Shown one piece after another: positions 1-7,378 of a DNA stretch of 64,000 nucleotides. Position 1 is the stretch's first letter, and every line of letters starts with the position of its first letter. The stretch lies in the NCBI RefSeq assembly GCF_014930455.1, contig NZ_JAAIYO010000017.1, positions 62,001 to 126,000 on the forward strand. The letters are read 5' to 3'. The notes under the pieces were generated by a model, which was not told the DNA's origin, did no database searches, and was given only the letters and a program-made list of their open reading frames with translations. Origin of the DNA: Corallococcus soli (GTDB taxonomy: Bacteria; Myxococcota; Myxococcia; Myxococcales; Myxococcaceae). Made by a program: the position numbers and the translations under genes.

Positions 1-2457
1 GGGGAAGAAGTCGGCGAGCGACGAGTTCAGGTAGGCCACGCTGTTGTGCGGGTTGCTCAACGTGATGGTGAGCAGGGAGGCCTTGCCCAGCCTGATGGAG
101 GATGGGTGGAAGTCCTTGGTGACGTTGGGAGAGACCTGCGTGCCCTGCTTGACGGTCAGGACCGCCGTGGCCGGTGCCTGGTTGCTGCCCTTGTCGGTCT
201 GCAGGGCGCCCTTCGGGATGACGTTGGAGTAGCTGCCCTCCTTCTTCGACGTCACACACACGGTCACCGTGCAGGAGCCGTTGGCCGGAATCGTGCCTCC
301 CGTCAGCGTCACCATGTACGGGGTGGTCGTGACGACTCCGCCGCACGTGTTGGTGGCCGGGCCGGGGAGGGTCGTCACACCGGCGGGCAACGTGTCGACG
401 AGCGGCGCCGTCAGGACCGCGGGCGTGTTGTTCGGGTTGGTCAGGATGATGGTCAGGGCGGAGGTGCCACCTGCTCCAATGGTGGAGGGGGTGAAGGACT
501 TGTGGACCTTGGGCGCGACGACGTCACCCTTCGACGTGACGACCAGGGTCGCGACGGCAGGGGCCGCGTTGTTGCCCTTGTTCGTCCGCAGGGCGCCCGC
601 GGGCAGCGTGTTGACGAAGCTGCCGGCGACATGCGCGGTCACGGGCACCGTCACCGTGCAGGAGCTGTTGGCCGGGATGTAGCCGCCCATCAGCGTCACC
701 GTGCTCGCGGTGGTCGAGACGATCCCGCCGAGGCACGTGGTGCTGCCCATGCCAACGGTCGCCACCCCCGCAGGCAGCGTGTCCACCAGCGGCGCCATCA
801 GGAGGGCGGGCGTCGCGTTGGCGTTGAACAAGGTGATGGTCACGTTTGAGACGCCGCCCGCCTTGATGGTGGAGGGGCTGAAGTCCTTGCAGACCGTGGG
901 CGGGACAACGACGCCCACCGGGATGACGACCAGGGTTGCGATGGCAGGCGCCGCGTTGTTGCCCCTGTTCGTCCGCAGGGCGCCCGCGGGCAGCGTGTTG
1001 ATGAAGGTGCCAGCGACAGGGGCGGTCACGGGCACCGTCACCGTGCAGGAGCCGTTGGCCGGGATGTAACCGCCGGTCAGCGTCACCGTGGTCAGGCTGT
1101 CCATGACGGATCCGCCGACGCACGTGGTGCTGCCCATGCCAGCGGGCGTCACACCGGGAGGCAGCGTGTCGACGAGCGGCGCCGTCAGGACCGCGGGCGC
1201 CGCGTTGGAGTTGGTCAGGGTGATGGTCAAGGTCGAGGCGCCGCCCGCCGTGATGCTGGAGGGGGTGAAGGCCTTGCCGAGCGTGACGGCGGAGGGCGTG
1301 GCGACGGTCAGGGTCGCGACGGCCGGAGCCTGGTTGCTCCCGTTGCTGGTCACCAGCGCGCCAGCGGCCAGCGAATTGAAGTAGCTGCCTCCGGCAGGCG
1401 CGGTGACCTGCACCGTCACGGTGCAGGAGCCGCTGGCCGGAATCGTGCCTCCCATCAGCGTCATCGTGGTCGGTCCGGCCATGACGACTCCGCCGACGCA
1501 CGTGGTGCTGCCCATGCCAACGGTCGTCACACCGGCAGGCAACGTGTCGGTGAGCGGCGCCGTCAGGGCGGCGACCGTGGGGTTCGGGTTGATCAGGGTG
1601 ATGGTGAGGATGGAGGTGCCCCCCGCGCTGATGGTGGCCGGGCTGAAGTCCTTGCTGAGGGTGGGAGGAAGGGGGGTGACAGGCCCGGCACACGCATTGA
1701 CGGTGACCGTGTTGGAGTCCAACGTGACCGCGCCATTCCGCGCCAGGGCTCTCCCGTTGAGCTCCACGCCGGTCGTCAGGGTGATGCTCGTGAGCGCGAG
1801 GATGTTTCCGACGAAGTCGGAGTTCGTGCCAAGGGTCGCGGAGCTCCCCACCTGCCAGAAGACGTTGCAGGGCTGACCGCCGTTGATCAGCAGCACGGAC
1901 GAACTGCTCGCAGTGATCAGGGTGCTCGCCGTCTTGAAGACCCAGACGGCGTCGGGGTTACCCCCCGCATTGAGCGTGAGCGTTCCGGTGAGCGAGGCCG
2001 ACGCGGATGAGAAGCAGTAGACGCCCGGCGCGAGCGTCAGCCCTCCAAGCTCCGCGGACGGAAGCGTGACGTCGCACGGCTGCCCTGCCAGGTTGTTGTA
2101 CGCCGCCGTGGTGTCGCTCTGGGCCTGGGCCGCCAGCGCGTCCGTCGCGTGGATCGTCCCGATGACGACCCCAGGAGGGAAGCCTGTGATGGAGGTGCCC
2201 GGGCTGAGACCCAGGTCCCCCGTGATGACGGTCGGGCCGGTGTTGGTCACCGTTGAAGCACCCAGCACGGCGAAGCTCTGGGCCACGCCCAGCGATGGCG
2301 CGACGGCGATGGCCGCCTTGGAGGCGCCAAACTCCTCCCCTTCACGCCCCGCTTGAGCACCGTCGCAGGCAGGAAGGAACGCCATGATCCCGATAAGGGA
2401 GATCAATGCTGTGGACATGCGTCCAACCGCCCGCATTTGAAGCTGGGGCTTTCTCAT
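1..2457 (-). CDS. Ice-binding-like (DUF3494) lipoprotein with tandem DUF11-like repeats, partial
   Basis: The 3' end lies beyond the window; 819 codons are visible. ATG at 2457 has GGAG about 10 nt upstream. A basic N-terminus, a hydrophobic stretch and the lipobox LPAC (Cys31) indicate a lipoprotein. Residues ~58-253 look like the DUF3494 ice-binding/adhesin fold: it opens with SFAVLGASTVTNTG, includes GDLGLSPGTS, and ends in short beta-solenoid-like segments. From residue ~268 at least five repeats of about 128 residues follow, each starting near K-x-F-x-P-x-T/S-I with G-G-x-S-x-L-T-I-T-L, and containing TLPAGV and ANGSCTVTV. These resemble DUF11/DUF7933 beta-sandwich stalk repeats. Inference: a surface adhesin or ice/ligand-binding head on a long stalk. 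The actual ligand cannot be read from sequence. Confidence 0.85.
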   Translation of the reverse strand, partial: MRKPQLQMRAVGRMSTALISLIGIMAFLPACDGAQAGREGEEFGASKAAIAVAPSLGVAQSFAVLGASTVTNTGPTVITGDLGLSPGTSITGFPPGVVIGTIHATDALAAQAQSDTTAAYNNLAGQPCDVTLPSAELGGLTLAPGVYCFSSASASLTGTLTLNAGGNPDAVWVFKTASTLITASSSSVLLINGGQPCNVFWQVGSSATLGTNSDFVGNILALTSITLTTGVELNGRALARNGAVTLDSNTVTVNACAGPVTPLPPTLSKDFSPATISAGGTSILTITLINPNPTVAALTAPLTDTLPAGVTTVGMGSTTCVGGVVMAGPTTMTLMGGTIPASGSCTVTVQVTAPAGGSYFNSLAAGALVTSNGSNQAPAVATLTVATPSAVTLGKAFTPSSITAGGASTLTITLTNSNAAPAVLTAPLVDTLPPGVTPAGMGSTTCVGGSVMDSLTTVTLTGGYIPANGSCTVTVPVTAPVAGTFINTLPAGALRTNRGNNAAPAIATLVVIPVGVVVPPTVCKDFSPSTIKAGGVSNVTITLFNANATPALLMAPLVDTLPAGVATVGMGSTTCLGGIVSTTASTVTLMGGYIPANSSCTVTVPVTAHVAGSFVNTLPAGALRTNKGNNAAPAVATLVVTSKGDVVAPKVHKSFTPSTIGAGGTSALTIILTNPNNTPAVLTAPLVDTLPAGVTTLPGPATNTCGGVVTTTPYMVTLTGGTIPANGSCTVTVCVTSKKEGSYSNVIPKGALQTDKGSNQAPATAVLTVKQGTQVSPNVTKDFHPSSIRLGKASLLTITLSNPHNSVAYLNSSLADFFP

Positions 2458-2762
2458 TCTTGCTTCTCCGTAGAGGTGATGACCGATTGGGCCGGCAGGT
2501 ATCTGGGGTGGAGAAGGTCAACCCACAATCGCCCGTCAGGGCCTGTCACTGTGGCGCCGCCACTAGGACAGGGGGCCGTGCAAGGGGGCTGCTCCTGGCA
2601 TGAGCAATGAACTCGCGGCGAGGATGGGCGTTCCTCCATCACAGCCCGTGTATGCGTCCTTCACGCGACGGGGACCCGGGTGACTTTGAGAGGGGTGGAT
2701 GTCGGACGAGGAGGTCTGGCTCGTTCCTCGCGGGAACGATTCCATCTGGCAGGGGGGACGGC
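2458..2762. other. Divergent intergenic region with inverted repeat
   Basis: This 305-nt stretch separates the lipoprotein gene on the minus strand from the acetyltransferase on the plus strand, so it should hold both promoters. No gene is visible. An interrupted inverted repeat lies at 2542-2572 (outer arms CCTGTC/GACAGG, inner arms GTGGC/GCCAC). No promoter could be assigned with confidence. Confidence 0.4.
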
Positions 2763-3302
2763 ATGGCATGCAGGCTGCGGCGCATGACCCAGGCCTTTGA
2801 GCTCATGACGACCGAGCGGCTGCGGCTCCGCGCCGTTCGCTCAAGCGACGTGGACGCGGTGTTCGCCCTTCATGGGGACCCGGAGACGAACCGGTACACG
2901 GTCTCCGGGGCCATGCGCTCGCTGGAGGCCGCGCGGACACAACTGGCCGTGTGGCTGGAGGACTGGTCGCGCACGGGGATCGGGTACTGGGTGGTGGAGC
3001 GGCGCGACGCCCCCGGCGCCGTCGTGGGCTTCGGCGGCTTGCGCTACAAGGTGCTCGAAGGTCAGCAGGTGCTGAACCTGGCCTACCGCCTCGCGCCCCA
3101 TGCGTGGGGGGCCGGGTATGCGACGGAGCTGGCCCGCGCAGCCCTGGCGCTGGCCCGCGAGCACCTGCCCGCGATACCCGTCGTGGCTGTCATCCACCCA
3201 GAGAACGCGCCCTCCCTCCGCGTCGCGACCCGACTTGGGATGCGGCTCGACCGGCGCATCGACTACGAGGGCGTCCCGAACTGCCTGTACGTGGCCGACT
3301 GA
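2763..3302 (+). CDS. GNAT family N-acetyltransferase (RimJ/RimL-like)
   Basis: A 179-residue protein with the typical opening of the RimJ/RimL-like branch (MTTERLRLRAV), then HGDPETNRY. The acetyl-CoA-binding region follows: VLNLAYRLAPHAWGAGYATE and then HPENAPSLRVATRLGMR, the usual N-x-x-S-x-x-V-x-x-x-L-G-M signature. It should transfer an acetyl group from acetyl-CoA to an amine; the substrate (protein N-terminus, antibiotic or metabolite) cannot be told. ATG 2763 is preceded by a G-rich SD-like run (AGGGGGG). ATG 2784 is an alternative with a weaker SD. It stands alone between a divergent lipoprotein gene and a gene remnant. Confidence 0.85.
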   Translation: MACRLRRMTQAFELMTTERLRLRAVRSSDVDAVFALHGDPETNRYTVSGAMRSLEAARTQLAVWLEDWSRTGIGYWVVERRDAPGAVVGFGGLRYKVLEGQQVLNLAYRLAPHAWGAGYATELARAALALAREHLPAIPVVAVIHPENAPSLRVATRLGMRLDRRIDYEGVPNCLYVAD

Positions 3303-3619
3303 GCCCCGCACCAGGGCCGGGGGGGCGAAGGACGTGAACCCCACGGTCAGCGTCCCCGCGATCGCGGGCGAGGGATGGCTGGTGGGCCTTCCCGGGGGCG
3401 CACCGCGCTGAGGCGCAGCCCTCGGGAGGGGCGCCGAGCCGCGCGACGGTGCCGGGCGCGACCTTCCGGTTCGAGCTGTTCGTGGCGTGGAGCGACTACG
3501 AGGGGAAGCCCGAGGACGGGGAGTACGAAGACAAGCCGGACCCCCATCCGAAGGAAGAAGCCCGGCGACCCGCGAGGGGCCACCGGGCTTCAGGTCCATC
3601 CCAGGGCGTGCGGCCCTGA
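3303..3619 (+). pseudogene. Frameshifted remnant of an unidentified gene
   Basis: No intact gene fits this gap. Two adjacent stretches in different plus-strand frames have the strong G/C third-position bias of coding DNA here. One, about 3328-3411, reads KDVNPTVSVPAIAGEGW and ends at a TGA. The other, about 3440-3619, includes TFRFELFVAWSDYEGKPEDG followed by acidic residues, and ends at TGA 3617-3619. This fits the C-terminal half of a gene broken by a frameshift and lacking its 5' part. The family was not recognised. The last part also contains the terminator of the opposing gene, so some peptide-like appearance could be chance. Confidence 0.35.
3557..3591 (-). terminator. Rho-independent terminator of the PQQ-dehydrogenase gene
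   Basis: Perfect 9-nt arms GAAGCCCGG (3557-3565) and CCGGGCTTC (3583-3591) with further pairing inside. On the minus strand they are followed by a pyrimidine-rich run (CTTCTTCCTTC). It lies about 30 nt past the stop codon of the minus-strand gene. Confidence 0.7.
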
Positions 3620-3620
3620 G

Positions 3621-6350
3621 CTACTGCGTGCGCGCCCGCTTGCGCCGGGCCGCCAGCGCCGCGAGCGCCAGCCATGCGAGCGGCGCCACCGGGGCCGCGC
3701 CGCAGCCGCAGCCGGAGTCGTCTTCCTGCTCCGGAGGCGGCGGGCTCGTGCCCCCGTCCGAGCCGCCCAGGCCCGCGTCCGGCTGCGCCGTGTCACACGG
3801 CGCGTCGCCGACGCACACCGTCACCTGGGCCTCGCCCTGCGCTCCGGCGGTGTCCACCACGACGAACCGCACGGTGTGCAGGCCCGGGGAGAGCCCGGTG
3901 GTGTCCCAGCGGTTGTGCTCGCCACCGAAGTGGAAGTGGGTGTCGTTGCGCACGTCCGAGTAGAGCACCGTGCCGTCCACGTAGAATTCGGCGCGCGTGC
4001 AGCCCACGTCGTCCACGCAGTCGCCAAAGAACTCCGCCGTGGCGCCGGACACGCGCTCGCCCTCGGTGGGGCGCGTGAGGACGGCGCGCGGGGCCTCATC
4101 CGCCTTCGTGGTGAGGAGGAAGGTCTGCTCCGCCTCCGGCGCCACGCCGTTGCTCGCGCGCACGGTCACCTCCACGCTGCCCACGGAGGCCGGCGTCCAG
4201 GTGATGAGGCCGGTGGCCGCGTCCAGGGTCATGCCTGCCGGCACCGTGCCCACCAGGGCGTAGGTCGGCGTCGGCCGGCCCGTGGACTCCACGTCATACC
4301 GGTAGGGGGCGCCCACCACGGCGGTGAGGCCCGGCGTGGACGTGATGGCGGGGGCGAGCGGTTCGTCATCCGCCTCCACGGCCTCCATGGCGCGCGCATC
4401 CAGGCCCGGCATGGCCAGGGTGATGGTGGCGACGCCATCCAGGCTGTCCGCGTCCGGCGCGGCCCGCAGCGTGACGGGCTTGGGCGTACTCCAGTTGGAG
4501 GGGGTGAAGGTCAGCGTGGCCCCCGTGTCCACGGTGATGTCCTCGTCGCCCTGGGTGCGCGCCACGGTGACGGTGACGTTCGACGTGGGGCGCAGGGAGA
4601 GCGACACGTCGAACGTCGCGGTGGCGTTCTCGGGGACCGTCAGCCGCGTGGTGGACAGCACCAGCCGGGGGGAATTGGCGTCGATGGTGGTGGCCACCAC
4701 GGACTCGTCCGCGAGGCCCTCCGTGCTCACCACGAAGGTGGCGGTGTCCGCGGTCGCGTCCTCGTCCTCCGCCGCCGCGAGCGTGACGACCTGGGGCACG
4801 GTCCAGTCCGTCGGGGAGAAGGTGAGGGTGGTGCTGCCCGCGATGCTCAGGTCCTCGGAGCCGCCCATGGCGCGCGCCACCTGCACCGTCACGGGGGCGG
4901 TGGGGGCCTGGGCGAGCCGCACGGTGAAGGCCGCGCGTCCGCCCTCCACGATGCGCAGGTTGAGGGAGGTCACCACCAGCTTCTGCCCGGCCGCCGCCGG
5001 GGTGACACGGCGCACGGTGCCGTTGGTGAACCCCAGGGCGTAGAGCGCTCCGTCCGGGCCCACCGCCATGTCCACGTTGGAGGAGAAGGCCGTCCCCCAC
5101 TCGTCCACCGTCGCCACCGAGTTGTCCCCGGCGAGCGTGGCGCGGGTCATCTGGCCGGTGTTGAAGTCTCCGAAGAAGTAGTTGCCGCGGTACTCCGGCG
5201 GGAAGAGGGTGGCGTCATAGAACGTGCCGCCCGTGATGGAGCCGCCCAGCGCCTGCGTCTGCGCGGTGCCCCCGCCGCTGCTCGCATCGGGCAGCCCCGG
5301 CTGGGCCACGGTGAAGGTGGTGGTGCCGGGGGCGGAGGCCGCGCTGGCGACGTAGAACTCGCCGTTGAAGCTCGCGTCGGCCACGCCTTCAAAGGTGATG
5401 CGCTCGCCCTTGCGGAAGCCATGTCCCCCCGTCGTGGTGAAGGTGGTGACGCCGCCCGCGCGCACGGCGCCCCCCGTGGCGAGGAGGTTGCGCGTGTCCG
5501 AGCCGTTGGTGCGGTACTTGATGACGGGCGGGATGTAGCCGTTGGTGGGCTGGTTGTTCTCGTAGTCGTTGTAGCCGGCGTGGTCGCCACGGCGCACGAC
5601 GAAGACCTGCTCGTAGCCCGTGCCCACGCCGTTGACCCACAGCAGGCCGGTGGTGGGCTGGAACGTGAAGGTGAACGGATTGCGGAAGCCGCGCGCCCAG
5701 ATGTATTCGTTGTTGGGGCCCACGCCGTCGTTGAACGGGTTGTCATTCGCGGGCGTGCCGTCCAGGTTGGCTCGGCCCACCTTGGACGCGAGCGACGTCA
5801 GGTCGGCGTCCACGCCCGTGCCGTTGCCCAGGTCGCCAATGGCCCAGTAGAGCTTGCCGTCCGGGCCAAAGCCGATGCCGCCGCCATCATGGTTGTTGCC
5901 CGTGGTGGGCAGGCTCCGTACGACCTCCGTGCGCGCGGTGCCGGTACCGTTGGCGTCCGTGTAGCGCACGATGCGCTGCTCGCTGGGGGAGACGGTGACG
6001 AAGACGTAGACGTAGCGGTTGACCACGTAGTTCGGGTCGAACGCGATGCCGATGAGGCCACACTCGCTGTTGGTGTGGACGGTGGGCTCGGTGGCGAACA
6101 CGCGCGTCACCAGCGTCTGGCTGTTGGGCTGCGTCTCCAGGACGCCGTTCTTCATCGCCACGGTGCGGATGGCGCCGTTCTTGAGGGTGACGAACAGGCG
6201 GCCAGAGCCATCCGGCGCCCACGCCATGCCGGTGGCGGGCGTCAGGGTGTTGGACGTGTAGGAGGTTTCAATGAAGCCAGCGGGCACCGTGGCCAGCGCT
6301 GGCGAACACAGCAGCAGGGAGAACAGGGATGCGACGAGGGGGGTGCGCAT
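3621..6350 (-). CDS. Secreted PQQ-type sugar dehydrogenase with Calx-beta/Ig modules and MYXO-CTERM tail
   Basis: A 909-residue protein. A signal peptide (MRTPLVASLFSLLLCSPALA) precedes a six-bladed propeller of the glucose/sorbosone dehydrogenase family (residues ~25-450) with NHDGGGIGFGPDGKLYWAIG. Residues ~285-358 interrupt the propeller with a separate beta module (TTTGGHGFRKGERITFEGV, ending in a GGG run). Two Calx-beta-like repeats (~460-665; TLTFSPTDW and TLTFTPSNW), a putative Ig domain (~670-755) and another Ig-like domain follow. The C-terminus is a MYXO-CTERM signal: SGCGCG, a hydrophobic helix and RRKR, which targets the protein to the myxosortase route. It probably oxidises a sugar or alcohol at the cell surface. 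No SD precedes the start; TAGCTT sits 7 nt upstream, so the transcript may be near-leaderless. Confidence 0.9.
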   Translation of the reverse strand: MRTPLVASLFSLLLCSPALATVPAGFIETSYTSNTLTPATGMAWAPDGSGRLFVTLKNGAIRTVAMKNGVLETQPNSQTLVTRVFATEPTVHTNSECGLIGIAFDPNYVVNRYVYVFVTVSPSEQRIVRYTDANGTGTARTEVVRSLPTTGNNHDGGGIGFGPDGKLYWAIGDLGNGTGVDADLTSLASKVGRANLDGTPANDNPFNDGVGPNNEYIWARGFRNPFTFTFQPTTGLLWVNGVGTGYEQVFVVRRGDHAGYNDYENNQPTNGYIPPVIKYRTNGSDTRNLLATGGAVRAGGVTTFTTTGGHGFRKGERITFEGVADASFNGEFYVASAASAPGTTTFTVAQPGLPDASSGGGTAQTQALGGSITGGTFYDATLFPPEYRGNYFFGDFNTGQMTRATLAGDNSVATVDEWGTAFSSNVDMAVGPDGALYALGFTNGTVRRVTPAAAGQKLVVTSLNLRIVEGGRAAFTVRLAQAPTAPVTVQVARAMGGSEDLSIAGSTTLTFSPTDWTVPQVVTLAAAEDEDATADTATFVVSTEGLADESVVATTIDANSPRLVLSTTRLTVPENATATFDVSLSLRPTSNVTVTVARTQGDEDITVDTGATLTFTPSNWSTPKPVTLRAAPDADSLDGVATITLAMPGLDARAMEAVEADDEPLAPAITSTPGLTAVVGAPYRYDVESTGRPTPTYALVGTVPAGMTLDAATGLITWTPASVGSVEVTVRASNGVAPEAEQTFLLTTKADEAPRAVLTRPTEGERVSGATAEFFGDCVDDVGCTRAEFYVDGTVLYSDVRNDTHFHFGGEHNRWDTTGLSPGLHTVRFVVVDTAGAQGEAQVTVCVGDAPCDTAQPDAGLGGSDGGTSPPPPEQEDDSGCGCGAAPVAPLAWLALAALAARRKRARTQ

Positions 6351-6417
6351 GGCCGCGAAGCTACCGCACGCGCAGGGGCATTCAGTCCCTCATCGCAGGC
6401 TTTTCCAACCCGGCTGC

Positions 6418-6441
6418 GGGCCCGCTCGGGCGAGCGGGCCC
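6418..6441 (-). terminator. Hairpin terminator after the small periplasmic protein gene
   Basis: Perfect 10-nt arms GGGCCCGCTC (6418-6427) and GAGCGGGCCC (6432-6441) with a 4-nt loop. It lies between the stop of the gene ending at 6496 and the start of the dehydrogenase at 6350, so the two minus-strand genes are probably separate transcripts. Confidence 0.6.
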
Positions 6442-6495
6442 ACGTCGCCGTGGGCGGCCTGCCGTGCGCGTTGGCGTACACACTCACCTCCGGCA

Positions 6496-7029
6496 CTACC
6501 GGGAGGCCATGACCTGCCCCAGCTTCTGGGTGCTCTTCGAGAAGGGACCCCGGGCGAGCTCCTGACCGGAGGTGTTCAGCACCTGGGCGAAGACCTGGCC
6601 GAAGCCCTTCTTCAAGCCCATGGACTGGTGGGGTTCACCCTTGGCGTCCGCGACCATGTAGAGCGACGACTCCAGCTCCGGCGGAGGCGCTTCGCCCTTC
6701 TTGCGGAACAGGTCGCGCATCTCCGCGAGCGATTCATCGTGGCCCTTGCGGATCTTCTTCTGGGCCATGCCCTTGAAGAGGCCGGGAACGTCGCGCAGGT
6801 CCACGCGGACGACGACGATGGGCTTCTCCGCGCGCATCTCGTAGATGAACTGGTAGGCGTGCTCACGGAGCTCTTCCTGGGTGCCCCGGTTGGTGTACAG
6901 CACCAGCGTGGGCCGGCCCTGCCCGATGGGGACCTCCTGACCGAAGACATCCTTCGATTCAGCGGCGCTGGCGGGGAGGGCAGCCAGCAATCCCAGGAGG
7001 CACGAGAGCAGGGCGGTCGTCTTCTTCAT
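6496..7029 (-). CDS. Periplasmic protein with possible thioredoxin-like fold
   Basis: A 177-residue exported protein with a clear Sec signal (MKKTTALLSCLLGLLAALPASA). The mature part contains GQGRPTLVLYTNRGTQEELR, where a strand is followed by T-N-R-G at the place of a thioredoxin active site but without Cys. It continues with VVVRVDLRDVPGLFKGMAQK and SSLYMVADAKGEPHQSMGL. This resembles YtfJ-like or thioredoxin-fold proteins that lack redox cysteines. No function can be assigned. A strong hairpin follows the gene. Confidence 0.75.
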   Translation of the reverse strand: MKKTTALLSCLLGLLAALPASAAESKDVFGQEVPIGQGRPTLVLYTNRGTQEELREHAYQFIYEMRAEKPIVVVRVDLRDVPGLFKGMAQKKIRKGHDESLAEMRDLFRKKGEAPPPELESSLYMVADAKGEPHQSMGLKKGFGQVFAQVLNTSGQELARGPFSKSTQKLGQVMASR

Positions 7030-7378
7030 TCAGGGGGTCCTTTGGGTGAGGGACGTCAATGGCTCCCATCAACCGCGACCCTCCCCCCACGAGTCCCGGC
7101 CCTTGTTCGCGACCCGCGCCGCACTCCCTCTAAGCGAGCCCTGAGGCGCGGCGCGTGCCCGCCCGCCCGCCCATGTCGCCGCTTGCACGTCCATCCATGC
7201 TTCGCCCCCCTTCCCTGGAGGACGGGTTGGAGCTGACCAGCAGGACCCCTCGTGGTGTCCCACCGCGTCTTCGCGCTCCTGGCCACCCGGCCCTGGAAGA
7301 ATGCACGGGAGCGGGTGACAGGAAACGACGCCTTCCGTGTTCAACCCTCCAGCACCCGATTGCTGGAGGTCGCAGACC
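7030..7378. other. Divergent intergenic region (349 nt)
   Basis: This separates the minus-strand periplasmic protein from the plus-strand hydrolase. It is GC-rich and no gene or convincing promoter was found. The only clear structure is the hairpin at 7346-7369 over the hydrolase ribosome binding site, described separately. Confidence 0.4.
7346..7369 (+). promoter_or_regulatory. Hairpin that sequesters the hydrolase ribosome binding site
   Basis: Perfect 9-nt arms CCTCCAGCA (7346-7354) and TGCTGGAGG (7361-7369) with a 6-nt loop. The downstream arm contains GGAGG (7365-7369), which is the SD of the gene starting at 7379. When the hairpin forms, the SD is fully paired. This suggests translational control, by temperature, a ligand or translation coupling, rather than termination, since no T-run follows. 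Confidence 0.6.

Noticed and set aside
3375-6512. A 1045-codon plus-strand frame opposite the PQQ-type dehydrogenase
   Set aside because: Arg/Ala/Gly-rich shadow of a gene with signal peptide, recognised domains and MYXO-CTERM tail.
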